Shown here: in pieces, positions 35,804-45,071 of the stretch
Layout of the letters: each line of letters starts with the position of its first letter
How positions within the stretch are numbered: position 1 is the first letter of the stretch
NCBI RefSeq assembly: GCF_937127095.1
Contig: NZ_CAKZLP010000017.1
Location: 1 to 64,000, forward strand
Source of the DNA: an uncultured Amphritea sp.
GTDB taxonomy: Bacteria; Pseudomonadota; Gammaproteobacteria; Pseudomonadales; Balneatricaceae
Direction of reading: 5' to 3'
Length of the DNA stretch: 64,000 nt
Position numbers and translations under genes: made by a program
The notes under the pieces: generated by a model
Told to the model about the DNA's origin: nothing
What the model saw: the letters and a program-made list of their open reading frames with translations, nothing else
Databases searched by the model: none

Positions 35804-37720
35804 ATGCAGAAACAGACTACAACAATAAACGAACCTTTTACCCCTTCGTTTCCGATCAAATGTTTGGCCGATATTGAGCAACTGGAACAGATTCCGCTGG
35901 AGCAGGCGTTGCCCGTGCGCAGCACTTATGAAATTATGCGAAATTCGGCGCACGCGTTTGGGGAGCGAAATGCACTCACTTTCCTGCGCACCACCAACCT
36001 ATCTGAGGAGCCTATTCGTTGGACATACAACGAATTATTAGCGGGTATTAACCAGACGGCCAACCTTCTGCATGAGCTTGGGGTAAAACCTGATGATGCG
36101 GTGGCTGTGATGTTACCGGGCTGTTTAGAGTATCACTTAGCATTGTGGGGCGGTGAAGCGGCCGGGATTGTGCAGCCTCTGAATCCGCTGTTGAACGATG
36201 AAAAGTTGATCTCGTTGATGAATGCGGGGCGTGCCAAGGTGTTGATTGCCTATGGTAATGATGACGATAGTGGTATTTGGTCGAAAGCGATGCGTATATG
36301 CAACCAAGTGCCCACATTGACCCATGTGCTTCGTGTTGCCCCGCATGATGAAGCCGCGTTGCCGTCTGATCTACCCAACAATGTGATTGATTTTACCGCT
36401 GCTCGTGCTGAACAACCCACTGATCACCTTGTCAGCGGGCGTATTATCGAAGCGGATGATATTGCCGCGTATTTTCATACCGGTGGCACAACTGGTGCAC
36501 CTAAGCTTGCACGCCATTCACATGGCGCGCAGGTTTTTACCGCCTGGGCCAGTGTTAAATTTCAGGGCAGTACATCGCAAGATATCGTTATCAATGGTTT
36601 TCCGTTGTTTCATGTTGCGGGTGTTTTACCCGGTGCGCTAACGGCGCTTGCATGTGGCATGGAGACGATTATTCCAACCACAGCGCTGTATCGTAACCGC
36701 GATGTGATCACTGATTTTTGGCGCTTGGTGGAAGCCTATCGAGTCACGGTTTTGTCTGCCGTGCCAACGGTGCTAGCGGGGCTGGCTAATGTGCCACTCG
36801 ATGGGGCTGATATCTCATCGCTCAAATACTGTCGTACTGGTGCGGCGCCACTTTCTCCTGAGTTAACCGGACGCTTCGAGCGGTTATTTGGTCTGCATGC
36901 CCACGAGAGCTTGGGGATGACCGAGATGGCGGGTATTTCGGCAATTACTCCTCCCGGCGTTGTGGCACCGACCGGTTGTGTTGGATTTAGACTGCCCTAT
37001 GCACAGTTACGTATCGTGGCTTTGGATAGCGAAGGTGGTGCAAGTGACAATGATATGCCATTGGGTGAGCAAGGTATGGTGCTGTTTAAGTCACCTAATC
37101 TCTTCTCTGGTTTTCTTGATACACAGTCGACCGGTCACGCGTTTACCGATGATGGTTGGTTGGCGACCGGAGATCTGGGCTGGCTTGATGATCAAGGCCG
37201 ACTACATCTGAGTGGCCGTTCTAAAGATTTAATCATTCGCAGTGGCCATAACATTGATCCGAAAGAGATTGAAGATGTGGTGTCTGCTCATCCTGCCGTG
37301 CAGTTTGCTGCAGCCGTCGGTGCGCCGGATGCGTATGCGGGTGAGCTGCCGGTGGTTTTCGTCACACTGATTGAAGGGGCTAGTGCGACTGAAGACGAGT
37401 TGTTAGCGTTCACTGCTGCGGGGGTTGATGAGCCACCGGCGAGACCGAAAAAATTGGTAGTGCTTGATGCAATGCCGATGACCAATGTCGGCAAAATTTA
37501 CAAACCTCGTTTACGGGCGCTAGCGGCGGAAGCGGTGGTTCGTGACATGGTTGAAGTGATGTGTCTAGAGCATGGGTTGACGATGAGACCGAAGATTGAA
37601 ATCGAGCAGGATCAGCGAGTGCTGGTGTTGCTGCATCATGTAGATCTTGAAGGGGTACGGCAGCGGCTGCAAGAAGCGCTGGCACCGTTGCCCTTTATCA
37701 CGCAATTAGTCAGTCATTGA
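35804..37720 (+). CDS. AMP-forming acyl-CoA synthetase
   Basis: A 638-residue ANL-superfamily ligase starting at ATG 35804, with a GAGAG site before it. The phosphate-binding motif AYFHTGGTTGAPKLARHS is at about 222-239, the adenylation motif ESLGMTEMAG follows, and the C-terminal domain retains GRSKDLIIRSGHNIDPKEIE and the lysine in TNVGKIYKPRL. It is longer than the ligase at 18667-20232 because of an extended C-terminus (about 60 residues, MTMRPKIEIEQDQ). It may activate a different substrate or a downstream acid. It is 35 bases after the ETF-QO gene and probably co-transcribed. Confidence 0.88.
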   Translation: MQKQTTTINEPFTPSFPIKCLADIEQLEQIPLEQALPVRSTYEIMRNSAHAFGERNALTFLRTTNLSEEPIRWTYNELLAGINQTANLLHELGVKPDDAVAVMLPGCLEYHLALWGGEAAGIVQPLNPLLNDEKLISLMNAGRAKVLIAYGNDDDSGIWSKAMRICNQVPTLTHVLRVAPHDEAALPSDLPNNVIDFTAARAEQPTDHLVSGRIIEADDIAAYFHTGGTTGAPKLARHSHGAQVFTAWASVKFQGSTSQDIVINGFPLFHVAGVLPGALTALACGMETIIPTTALYRNRDVITDFWRLVEAYRVTVLSAVPTVLAGLANVPLDGADISSLKYCRTGAAPLSPELTGRFERLFGLHAHESLGMTEMAGISAITPPGVVAPTGCVGFRLPYAQLRIVALDSEGGASDNDMPLGEQGMVLFKSPNLFSGFLDTQSTGHAFTDDGWLATGDLGWLDDQGRLHLSGRSKDLIIRSGHNIDPKEIEDVVSAHPAVQFAAAVGAPDAYAGELPVVFVTLIEGASATEDELLAFTAAGVDEPPARPKKLVVLDAMPMTNVGKIYKPRLRALAAEAVVRDMVEVMCLEHGLTMRPKIEIEQDQRVLVLLHHVDLEGVRQRLQEALAPLPFITQLVSH

Positions 37721-38106
37721 GGCTAGACTAACGTCATGACTAGCAGGGTGCTTATCATCAGCACCCTGCTGCGCTGACTGAGTCACGCGCATGGATATGG
37801 CGCATGGGACTACAGAATAAGGACGCCGTTAGATCGATACTGAATTAATAATCACACCATGTTAAAAAGCAGAATTAAATTCTGCCAAGTAAAATTGTGT
37901 GTTTTTATAATTTTCTCTTAATACGTACTCTATCTGTGCCTATAAAAGGAGAGATAATCATGTGCGTGAGCGGAAGTGAAAGCCGATATTACCCCTATTT
38001 ATGCCGTAATTACCGCTATGATCACGATTTATAACCCAAAAATAATATTGTATAGACGTTAGGCGTAAAGCGATTAAAGACGATTGTATAAATGAATACG
38101 AGAGCC
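37721..38106. other. Intergenic region before the TRAP transporter genes
   Basis: A strong hairpin, AGCAGGGTGC (37742-37751) with GCACCCTGCT (37761-37770), ends the ligase gene but lacks a U tract. A very degenerate operator-like TTCTGC-CAA-GTAAAA is at 37880-37894. No gene is seen; the rest is AT-rich. Confidence 0.4.
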
Positions 38107-38158
38107 TTGATTTTTGCTTTTAATAGTGTAAATTGGTACTACGTTTCGCACAGCGAAA
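38107..38158 (+). promoter_or_regulatory. TRAP operon promoter with perfect regulon operator
   Basis: A -35-like TTGATT (38107-38112), a 16-base spacer, a -10-like TAAATT (38129-38134), 9 bases, then the exact palindrome TTTCGC-ACA-GCGAAA (38144-38158), which would cover the start of transcription. This suggests repression by the IclR-type regulator. Confidence 0.65.
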
Positions 38159-38204
38159 ATAATCAAAACAAGCAAAGCTTAGACCGAACCGTAAGGAATT
38201 GAGA

Positions 38205-39257
38205 ATGAATCTAATAAAAAAGATGGCACTTGTCAGCACGATGACGGCAGTGAGTTTAACCGCTGTGCCAGTATTCGCCTCTACCGTATTGACCTTTGGC
38301 GAACCAGGTCCAAACCGTGGCCAGCGGGCTGCGGATACTCAGTGGTTTGCAGACCAAGTTGAGTTGCGCTCGGGTGGCGATCTAAAAATTAATATCCAAT
38401 GGGGCGGTGCACTTTTTAAGGCTAAAGCGGCGCGTCAATCAGTGGCCACCGGCGTTGCTGATATGGGTACCATTATTCAGGGGTATTTTCCAAGAGAGCT
38501 TGTCTCTTACAGCATCGGTGATATGCCTTTTGTTAACCAAGACGCTTGGGTTGGCACACGGGCATTGAATGAGCATATGCAAGATCCTGCCATTAAAGCC
38601 CAGTTGGCTGCGCAGAACCTCGCTTATGTTGCTCCGCACAGTGCCGGTAAGGTTGTTGTGGTATGTAAAGGCGACCCTATCCGCACGCTGGATGATATTA
38701 AAAATAAGAACATTCGTGGTATCTCAGCTTACGGTAAAGGTTTTGGTGATTTAGGTGCAAACCTCGTCAATATGAGTATCTACAAAGCTTACCAAGGGCT
38801 GGATACTGGACTGATTGACTGTACTCAAAGCTATTTGGCGCCTTCCGCTGCCCTCAAGCATTATGAAGTCAGCAGCAACGTGACCAAAGTAAACTGGGGA
38901 CTGTTCGCGGGTCTGGGTATGTTTATCAATACAAACTCTTATGAGCGTCTAAGCGCAACGCAGAAACAGGTACTTGATGAGGTTGCTGCCGACTATGTCG
39001 ATTACATTTCTAAAAGTGCTTTGGAAGGTGAAATTACCGGTGAGAAATCATTAAAAGATGCCGGTCTTAAATTTTACACCCTGTCTGCTGAAGATACAGA
39101 AAAGCTATCTAAGGTGGGCGAACCTTATATCGTTGAGTGGGCTAAGCGTGCGACGCAAAGCGGTTTAGATGGTGATGCTATGGTTAGCCGTTATAGAGGT
39201 TTGCTGGATAAATACACTCAAGAGCTAAATGAAAAGGGCTATCCTTGGGCTCGCTAA
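38205..39257 (+). CDS. TRAP transporter solute-binding protein (DctP family)
   Basis: A 350-residue periplasmic solute-binding protein of the DctP family. ATG 38205 has AAGGA 7 bases upstream. An N-terminal signal peptide (KKMALVSTMTAVSLTAVPVFA) ends near residue 25. The conserved arginine that clamps the substrate carboxylate is in the NIRGISAYG segment near residue 170. It captures an organic acid and hands it to the DctQM permease encoded downstream. The operator-bearing promoter and the CoA ligase cluster suggest the substrate is the acid degraded by the pathway. Confidence 0.93.
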   Translation: MNLIKKMALVSTMTAVSLTAVPVFASTVLTFGEPGPNRGQRAADTQWFADQVELRSGGDLKINIQWGGALFKAKAARQSVATGVADMGTIIQGYFPRELVSYSIGDMPFVNQDAWVGTRALNEHMQDPAIKAQLAAQNLAYVAPHSAGKVVVVCKGDPIRTLDDIKNKNIRGISAYGKGFGDLGANLVNMSIYKAYQGLDTGLIDCTQSYLAPSAALKHYEVSSNVTKVNWGLFAGLGMFINTNSYERLSATQKQVLDEVAADYVDYISKSALEGEITGEKSLKDAGLKFYTLSAEDTEKLSKVGEPYIVEWAKRATQSGLDGDAMVSRYRGLLDKYTQELNEKGYPWAR

Positions 39258-39381
39258 GGTATTAATTTATTGAGTTTTTTTGGGAGAACTAGGGATGGTT
39301 CTTGTTAACCAATGATGGTATTCAGGCGGAATACTGTTGGTCGTCAGGTTCATAGCTATTTGGATAGTAGAGGTAACTGTG

Positions 39382-39912
39382 ATGCTTAAAACATTAGAAC
39401 TAGGCGCATTGGCCATTGCTGGGGCGTGTATTGTTGCCCTCGGTTTATTGATAACCACCACGGTTATCTTGCGGACGTTTTCTGGCGCAGGCGTTTCCGA
39501 CGATGTGACCCTGGTTAGTGAGTTAATGGTCGGCGCTATCTTTTTGCCCCTAGCCTATGTGACCGCTAACTATAGTCACATCACGATTGATTTTCTTTTT
39601 AACTGGATGAATGAGCGTGTAAAGCTTTGGACTCTGGCCATTGGCTCTACCTTAAGTCTTGTTATTTTGCTGCCGCTAGCGGTAGCCGGGTGGAACGAAT
39701 TTGCGCATGCCGTAGAGGCGGGCAGCTATTTTTGGGGTGATCTGGATTTACCAAAATGGCCGGGCCGATTTATCTTTTTCCTCGGCGCACTGTTGTTTGT
39801 TTTGCGCTTGAGTATTGTGTGTATCGCAGACCTTCGTGCGGCGATCCGAGCCGATGCCGATTATCTAGTGAAACGCACCGATGCTGTTCACGACACCATT
39901 GAAGAGAGCTGA
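39382..39912 (+). CDS. TRAP transporter small permease (DctQ family)
   Basis: A 176-residue membrane protein with four hydrophobic segments, of the DctQ family. The start 39382 (MLKTLELGALAIAG) has GAGG 8 bases upstream; the frame opens at 39337. The motif LPLAYVTANYSHITIDFLF and the later WPGRFIFFLGALLFVLRL are typical. It supports the large permease in Na+-driven import and lies 3 bases before the dctM-type gene. Confidence 0.9.
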   Translation: MLKTLELGALAIAGACIVALGLLITTTVILRTFSGAGVSDDVTLVSELMVGAIFLPLAYVTANYSHITIDFLFNWMNERVKLWTLAIGSTLSLVILLPLAVAGWNEFAHAVEAGSYFWGDLDLPKWPGRFIFFLGALLFVLRLSIVCIADLRAAIRADADYLVKRTDAVHDTIEES

Positions 39913-39915
39913 TTC

Positions 39916-41256
39916 ATGGATCCATTAACGTTAGGTCTTATCGGATTCGGTTGTGCGCTAGTCATGCTGGCGATTCGGATTCCTATCGCCTTCACACTTG
40001 CAGGCGTTTCAACTGCTTTTGTTTTTATTATTTTTGCTACGCGCTCCGGCGGCTTTGAAGTCGAACGCGCCATAGCACCAACCCTATCAATGGTATTTGC
40101 TAATACCTTTGATCTGGTGCACTCCTATGACCTGAGTATGATTCCACTGTTTGTCTTATTAGGGCATGTGGCTTATCACACCGGCATGACAACCGATATT
40201 TATCATGCGGCCCGCATTTGGTTGATGAAAGTCCCTGGTGGTGTCGCCATGGCGTCGGTATTTGGTTGTGGTGGTTTTTCTGCGATCACCGGTTCGAGTA
40301 TCGCTTGTGCTTCCGCAATGGGTAAAATTTGTTGCCCCGAGATGCTGCGGGCGGGTTACGATCAACGCTTGGCGACCTCGACAGTTGCGGTCGGAGGAAC
40401 CCTAGGCTCATTGATTCCGCCAAGTGTACTTTTCATCATCTACGGTATATTTACTGAAATGTCGATTAACCGACTTTTCTTGGCCGGGATTATTCCTGGA
40501 TTGCTCTCTCTAGCCGGCTTTTTGGTCGTTATCTATATTTGGGTTAAACGTAACCCTGAAGCGGCGCCTATTCCAGATGTTCAGCTATCAAAGGGTGATC
40601 GTCGTAAGGCAGCCATAAAATGTTGGCCTGCCTTAACTTTGTTTGCGATTATCATTGGCGGAATTTACGGCGGTGTATTTACGGCGACAGAAGCTGCCGC
40701 GATCAGTGCTTTTGTGGCCGTGCTTGTCGGTGTTTTACAAAAGAAACTTAATTGGAAGCAGTTCGTTCAATCGATAAAAGAAACCTGTACCCAGACCACA
40801 TCGATCTTTTTTATCGCTGCGGGCGCTAAAATCTTTGTTGGCTTTGTTGCCTTAACCGGCATGGCTCCTGCACTGGTGGATATTGTCGAGTCTGCCGATG
40901 TGTCACTGTGGTTGTTGCTAGTCATGATTGCCGGTATCTATCTGCTGTTAGGTATGTTCCTCGATCCACTGGGTATTTTAGTACTGACGCTACCGTTCTT
41001 AATCCCAATGGTAGAAGGTTATGGACTGGATCTCGTTTGGTTTGGTGTTGTCGTGATTAAACTGCTCGAAATCAGTTTGATAACACCGCCTGTGGGGCTT
41101 AACGTGTTTGTGATCGCCAGTGTCACCACTCCAGCAGTGAAGGTGTATGACATCTTTATGGGTGTATTGCGCTTCCTGGTCATGGATATCATAGTCCTTA
41201 TTGCACTCATTGCGTTCCCTATATTGTCCTTGCTGTTGCCCACCACGATGTTCTAG
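39916..41256 (+). CDS. TRAP transporter large permease (DctM family)
   Basis: A 446-residue polytopic membrane protein of the DctM family. Characteristic segments include SIACASAMGKICCPEMLRAGYD followed by VGGTLGSLIPPSVLFIIYGI, and near the end GMFLDPLGILVLTLPFLIP and LITPPVGLNVFVI. It catalyses Na+-coupled uptake of the acid delivered by DctP. It is the last gene of the operon, followed by a strong terminator that has been invaded by an ISL3 element. Confidence 0.94.
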   Translation: MDPLTLGLIGFGCALVMLAIRIPIAFTLAGVSTAFVFIIFATRSGGFEVERAIAPTLSMVFANTFDLVHSYDLSMIPLFVLLGHVAYHTGMTTDIYHAARIWLMKVPGGVAMASVFGCGGFSAITGSSIACASAMGKICCPEMLRAGYDQRLATSTVAVGGTLGSLIPPSVLFIIYGIFTEMSINRLFLAGIIPGLLSLAGFLVVIYIWVKRNPEAAPIPDVQLSKGDRRKAAIKCWPALTLFAIIIGGIYGGVFTATEAAAISAFVAVLVGVLQKKLNWKQFVQSIKETCTQTTSIFFIAAGAKIFVGFVALTGMAPALVDIVESADVSLWLLLVMIAGIYLLLGMFLDPLGILVLTLPFLIPMVEGYGLDLVWFGVVVIKLLEISLITPPVGLNVFVIASVTTPAVKVYDIFMGVLRFLVMDIIVLIALIAFPILSLLLPTTMF

Positions 41257-41301
41257 TACGTCGTTTTTTCATTTCCGCCCGTCTTTTGATATTGGGCATT
41301 C

Positions 41302-41337
41302 AGCGTCTCTTAATATGATTAAGAGGCGCTTTTTTTT
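41302..41337 (+). terminator. TRAP operon terminator with ISL3 inserted in its T-tract
   Basis: Arms AGCGTCTCTTAA (41302-41313) and TTAAGAGGCGCT (41319-41330) pair over 12 bp with one G-T wobble, followed by a T run to 41337. The ISL3 left end begins at 41338, and a T run resumes on the other side of the element at 42652. Confidence 0.85.
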
Positions 41338-42651
41338 GGTTCTTCGCAGGTTATGGGGAAATAGTTAGGAAGCGGTGGTGCCTTTCCGGTTAAGCTGTTG
41401 TCGACCAAAACCACAGTTTAACCAACACCACCGCCAACATGGATGCTAACCTGCTGAACCTCTTCTGGGAAGGCTTCAAACTTGATTGCTTTGAAGTTCA
41501 GCCCGACCACTCGTTGTTAATCCAACTTCGCCCTTGCCCTGATTACATCCCCCTTTGCGGCGGCTGTTCAAAACCTTGTTATAAAGTCCATGACTGTCGA
41601 ATCAGACGCGTCAGAGAGCGTGACCTGTTTGATCGCAAGGTCTGGCTGGATGTGCCTGTGCGGCGACTACGGTGTCGCCATTGCGGCCTAGCACTTGAGC
41701 GCATCGACTGGTTATCCGGTCGACTCCACCTCACCAACGCGATGCGCTGCTGGGTTGAAACACTGTCTAAGATCCTGCCGATACGTCATGTCTCACAGTT
41801 ACTGGGGTTGCACTGGCATACCGTCAAGAACATCGATAAGCAGCGCCTGAATCGCGATGTTGTGCCACCGAACCGCAGTAAGCTGCGACGGTTGATTATG
41901 GATGAGTTCGCGCTTCACAAGGGACACCGCTACGCAGCCGTAGCGATCTGTGCTGATACACAGCAGGTGCTGTGGATCGGCGAGGGGCGAAGCCGTGAAG
42001 CGATACGGCCATTCTTCCTCTGGCTTGGCTACGCCTGTCAGAATATTGAGGCTGTTGCGATGGATATGAATACCGCGTTTGATCTGGAGGTCCAAAAGCA
42101 CTGCCCAAAGGCTCGCATAGTCTATGACCTCTTTCATGTGATTGCCAAATACGGCCGCGAAGTCATTGATCGAGTACGGGTCGATCAAGCGAACCAATTA
42201 CGTCACGACAAGTCGGCAAGGCGCCTGGTTAAGCGCAGTCGCTGGCTGTTGTTACGCAACCCTGAAAACCTCGCTGCAGATCAAGCTAACAAGCTGGATG
42301 AGTTACTCAGCGCAAACGCGCCGTTAACGACTGTCTACATCCTGAAGGCGCAACTCAAAGAGCTCTGGTATGCACCTGACGAAAACACCGCGAGAGCGCG
42401 TTGGAAATGTTGGTTAGCCATGGCAGAAGAGAGTGGTATCCACGCCCTGCAGCTCTTCGCAAGAAGGCTGGGGAACTATCTTGAGGGCATTGTATCGAGT
42501 GCCAGCTATCGGTTGAGCACGAGTGTTTTGGAGGGGATGAATAATAAGATCAAAGTGGTGAAGCGGATGGCATATGGCATATGGCTACCGGAACAAGGCT
42601 TACTTCTTCTTGAAGATTAAGGATGCCTTTCCCGGTAAAGCGCGATGAACC
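41338..42651 (+). mobile_element. ISL3-family insertion sequence
   Basis: An element of about 1.3 kb bounded by imperfect terminal inverted repeats, GGTTCTTCGC at 41338-41347 and GCGATGAACC at 42642-42651 (one mismatch in ten). It holds a single ISL3-type transposase gene. The flanks are T runs on both sides (8 and 7 bases), compatible with the 8-bp target duplication usual for ISL3 at a T tract. The transposase carries a late frameshift, so the copy is probably immobile on its own. Confidence 0.8.
41439..42648 (+). pseudogene. ISL3-family transposase, frameshifted near its C-terminus
   Basis: An ISL3 transposase with an N-terminal zinc-ribbon (PLCGGCSKPC and RCRHCG), a HTH-like segment and a DDE catalytic core (MDEFALHKGHRYA, VAMDMNTAFDL, VLEGMNNKIKVVKRMAYG). 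The open frame ends at 42620. After MAYG it reads IWLPEQG, but in the next frame the sequence continues as YRNKAYFFLKIKDAFPGKAR and stops at 42646-42648, the expected end of the family. The cause is a third tandem copy of a 7-base unit (ATGGCAT) at 42566-42585. The last 20 or so residues are thus replaced. Activity may be lost or reduced. Confidence 0.85.
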
Positions 42652-42829
42652 TTTTTTTGGCACCTTCCAGTGATAAAACCACCAACCCTGAAGCGAGCGG
42701 CGTCCCGTCGCGATAAAACCTCGGAACAACAACGGAGAGGCTCCTTCACGAGCCGAAGAAAATCTTAACTTACTGTCCGGGATTAGTTGACCACTACAAT
42801 CTGAGTTATGCAGCCTATCTAACGAAAGA

Positions 42830-42867
42830 AGAGCCATTATCCGGAAGGGGGGGCGGATAATGGCTCT
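42830..42867 (-). terminator. Terminator-like hairpin downstream of the porin gene
   Basis: Exact 14-bp arms (AGAGCCATTATCCG at 42830-42843 and its complement at 42854-42867) flank a G-rich loop on the plus strand. It lies 82 bases past the porin stop. The DNA between the IS and this hairpin (42652-42829) has no recognisable gene. Confidence 0.6.
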
Positions 42868-42949
42868 ATCTATTAAGTCCTTAGCAGCCGTTAATCAATC
42901 GCGGCCATTGTGTCTGGCATGGACTCGTTACTCAGACACGTTCATGGAA

Positions 42950-44044
42950 TTAGAACAGGTAACGGGCTGAGAACTGAATACGATTCAAACCGTTATCAGA
43001 AGAACCATCCGCATATTTCAGATTGGTCCGCTGTACTTCAGCGCCAAAACGTACTCGCTTATTAAGATCCCAAAGCACATTGGCATGTAGAGACTGAGTG
43101 CCGTCTAATGTCGTTGCAGTGACAATGTTCGGATCTGCCTGAGTGGCAGAATACATTAACGTTGAACGTACATCTTTGTTCCATAGATGGCGGTAAGCCA
43201 CCGAAGCGCCAAAGGAGTTTACGATGTCAAACGTACTGCCAGAGCCTTCTGTTGCTGGGTGTATAAGACCCATATAACGACCCAAAGCACCGCCATTTAA
43301 CTGCATCCGAATATCATCGGCTTTACCAATTTTAACTTTACTGGTTAAGCTGATCGCGGAGCCTGTTTTAGTCTCGCCAGTGGTGCTTTTCAGTTGACGT
43401 AGCATCATCGCCGCAGAGCCGTGAAAGCCATCGCTGTTATAGTCATAGCGCGCGATCAGGTCAGGCAACGTGCCGGTATCGGTGGAGCCTGTTTGTGGAT
43501 TTTCCGCTGCTAACATCACTTTGCTGTTTTCCAGTGGGATAGTGTAGCGTGCTTGGGCCTGTCGAACGAAGATGGTGCTTTTATGCTGACCAAAATCGAT
43601 CAACTCACCTAGGTGTGCTAGATCCATGAAGGTTGACCAGGTTTGACCCATCAGGATACCGTCCATTTCACCATAGGCATGACGTAGACGCAGGCCGTGT
43701 GAGTTAGAAACAACCTCATTGCCTCCACTACCGTAAAAATCCCCTTCGATATGTGTTTTTAGCGTCGAACCGTTGATCAGTGTGGAAGTTTTCAACCAGA
43801 AGCGCGATTCACGTGCGCTCATATCTAGGTTTCCGTCGTCAGCACTGTCGCCGTTTTTGAGCGCTGTGGTGGTAACAATGGTGCCGTTACCGGTATACGC
43901 AAAGTTGTTGTAACTCGCGTCAAATTTGACATACCCACCAATATTGAAATCGGTATCACCTGCTTTAAATTCAGCAGCGTAGAGAGGAGATGTAAGCGTT
44001 GCTGCGCCTATCGCAAGAGCCAGCAGTGATTTTTTTATTTTCAT
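42950..44044 (-). CDS. DcaP-like outer membrane porin
   Basis: A 364-residue outer-membrane beta-barrel with a signal peptide (KKSLLALAIGAATLTSPLYA, cleaved near residue 23). It starts with FNIGGYVKFDASY and ends in a C-terminal phenylalanine (ARYLF), the BAM recognition signal. QTWSTFMDLAHLGELIDFG and the VRQAQARYT segment place it with DcaP-type trimeric porins, which in Acinetobacter take up dicarboxylates. It faces the TRAP operon and has its own promoter with the shared operator, so it likely supplies the pathway substrate across the outer membrane. Confidence 0.85.
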   Translation of the reverse strand: MKIKKSLLALAIGAATLTSPLYAAEFKAGDTDFNIGGYVKFDASYNNFAYTGNGTIVTTTALKNGDSADDGNLDMSARESRFWLKTSTLINGSTLKTHIEGDFYGSGGNEVVSNSHGLRLRHAYGEMDGILMGQTWSTFMDLAHLGELIDFGQHKSTIFVRQAQARYTIPLENSKVMLAAENPQTGSTDTGTLPDLIARYDYNSDGFHGSAAMMLRQLKSTTGETKTGSAISLTSKVKIGKADDIRMQLNGGALGRYMGLIHPATEGSGSTFDIVNSFGASVAYRHLWNKDVRSTLMYSATQADPNIVTATTLDGTQSLHANVLWDLNKRVRFGAEVQRTNLKYADGSSDNGLNRIQFSARYLF

Positions 44045-44100
44045 TCATAATCCTCATCGTTAAAGCGCCAATTAATTTTGGTTTTTATTGTAAAATTATG

Positions 44101-44153
44101 TTTCGATATGCGAAACAGTATGTATTTATACAGAAATTAAATACTACTTTCAA
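44101..44153 (-). promoter_or_regulatory. Porin promoter with regulon operator
   Basis: On the minus strand: -35 TTGAAA (44148-44153), a 17-base spacer, -10 TATAAA (44125-44130), 9 bases, then TTTCGC-ATA-TCGAAA (44101-44115, one mismatch to the palindrome). The promoter is close to consensus, and the geometry equals that of the thiolase and TRAP promoters. Confidence 0.7.
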
Positions 44154-44626
44154 TGCTGGTAGTTTTAAATTTTATTTATTGTTGGAATAGTCTCGGTAAA
44201 CGATGGGCTGAAAATGTGATTGGTGAACTTGCAACGGAGGTGTTTTATCAACTGAATTTAGGGCGTAGAGGAGCTAACAAAAGCGAGTCAATTCACTTTT
44301 CATTGGATGACTTCGGCACAGGTTTTTCATCTCTAACTTATCTTCAACGTTTACTCGTGGATCTGCTCAAGATTGATCTTACTTTCTTCAAGGATATGCT
44401 AGAGAAGCCTGATGATCGCGCTATAGTGAGAGGTATTATTGGATTAGCTACGGCTTTTAACCGTCAAGCAATAGTGGAGGGAGTAGAAACTACAGCTCAT
44501 GGAACGCAGTTATTAGAAATGGGTTTCGAGCTCGCCCAAGGTTATGGAACTGCAAGACCAATGCCGGCTGCAGAGATTCCCAGATGGATTGTTCAGTGGA
44601 AGCCAGATCTAGCTTGGAGTAAGTGA
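44153..44626 (+). pseudogene. EAL-domain (c-di-GMP phosphodiesterase) remnant
   Basis: A 157-codon frame whose central and C-terminal part matches the second half of an EAL domain: SLDDFGTGFSSLTYLQRL, LLKIDLTFFKDM, VEGVETTAHGTQLLEMG and AQGYGTARPMPAAE. The EAL motif itself and the first half of the barrel are missing, and the first 40 codons do not fit. It should be inactive. It lies at the junction between the catabolic block and the defence island, so it is likely debris of recombination. Confidence 0.75.
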
Positions 44627-45071
44627 AGTTGCGGCTAGATAACGTCAAAGCGTTCAAGGCGAGTATAATGTATGCCCTTAACTGTAGTAATCCAGGCTTG
44701 ATATAGGGCCTCCAAGCCACCAGCGTTATAGTATATCTATGCGGTAAAGCGATAACGTTTGAGAAAGAGGGCAGCTTATAATTTGCTCTGTAGGCTAAGG
44801 AAAAAAATGCGGGGGCATTTTTAGGGGCATTCTATAATTGGTCTTTATTATATTAATTAAAATTCAATGCCTTATGGATAGTATTAGATAGAGCTAGGCC
44901 CACCAAATCCTTCCACTTCACTTATCTATTCAAGAAGAGAAGACCACCATCAGGCCAGCACTTTGCTGGTTTTTTTGTGCCTGAAATAGATCAGTTTTAC
45001 TTTTTTATCAGATACTCCTCATACGATTTGTCTGCTTCAGCTATATTTGTAGTTTAAATTAATAATTTTCT
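44627..45071. other. Island junction region with a terminator-like direct repeat
   Basis: No gene is seen. A 35-bp sequence at 44951-44985, including the hairpin CCAGC-ACTTT-GCTGG plus seven Ts, recurs imperfectly at 47119-47153 on the other side of the AbiE genes (30 of 35 bases equal). Confidence 0.55.

Noticed and set aside
42712..42720. Direct repeat GATAAAACC (also 42672-42680) beside the IS
   Set aside because: Only 9 bases and 40 bases apart, with no other sign of a mobile element.
44627..45071. Possible tRNA-derived attachment site near the left edge of the defence island
   Set aside because: Phrases such as CCCACCAAATCC look tRNA-like, but no cloverleaf can be drawn and no integrase lies next to it.
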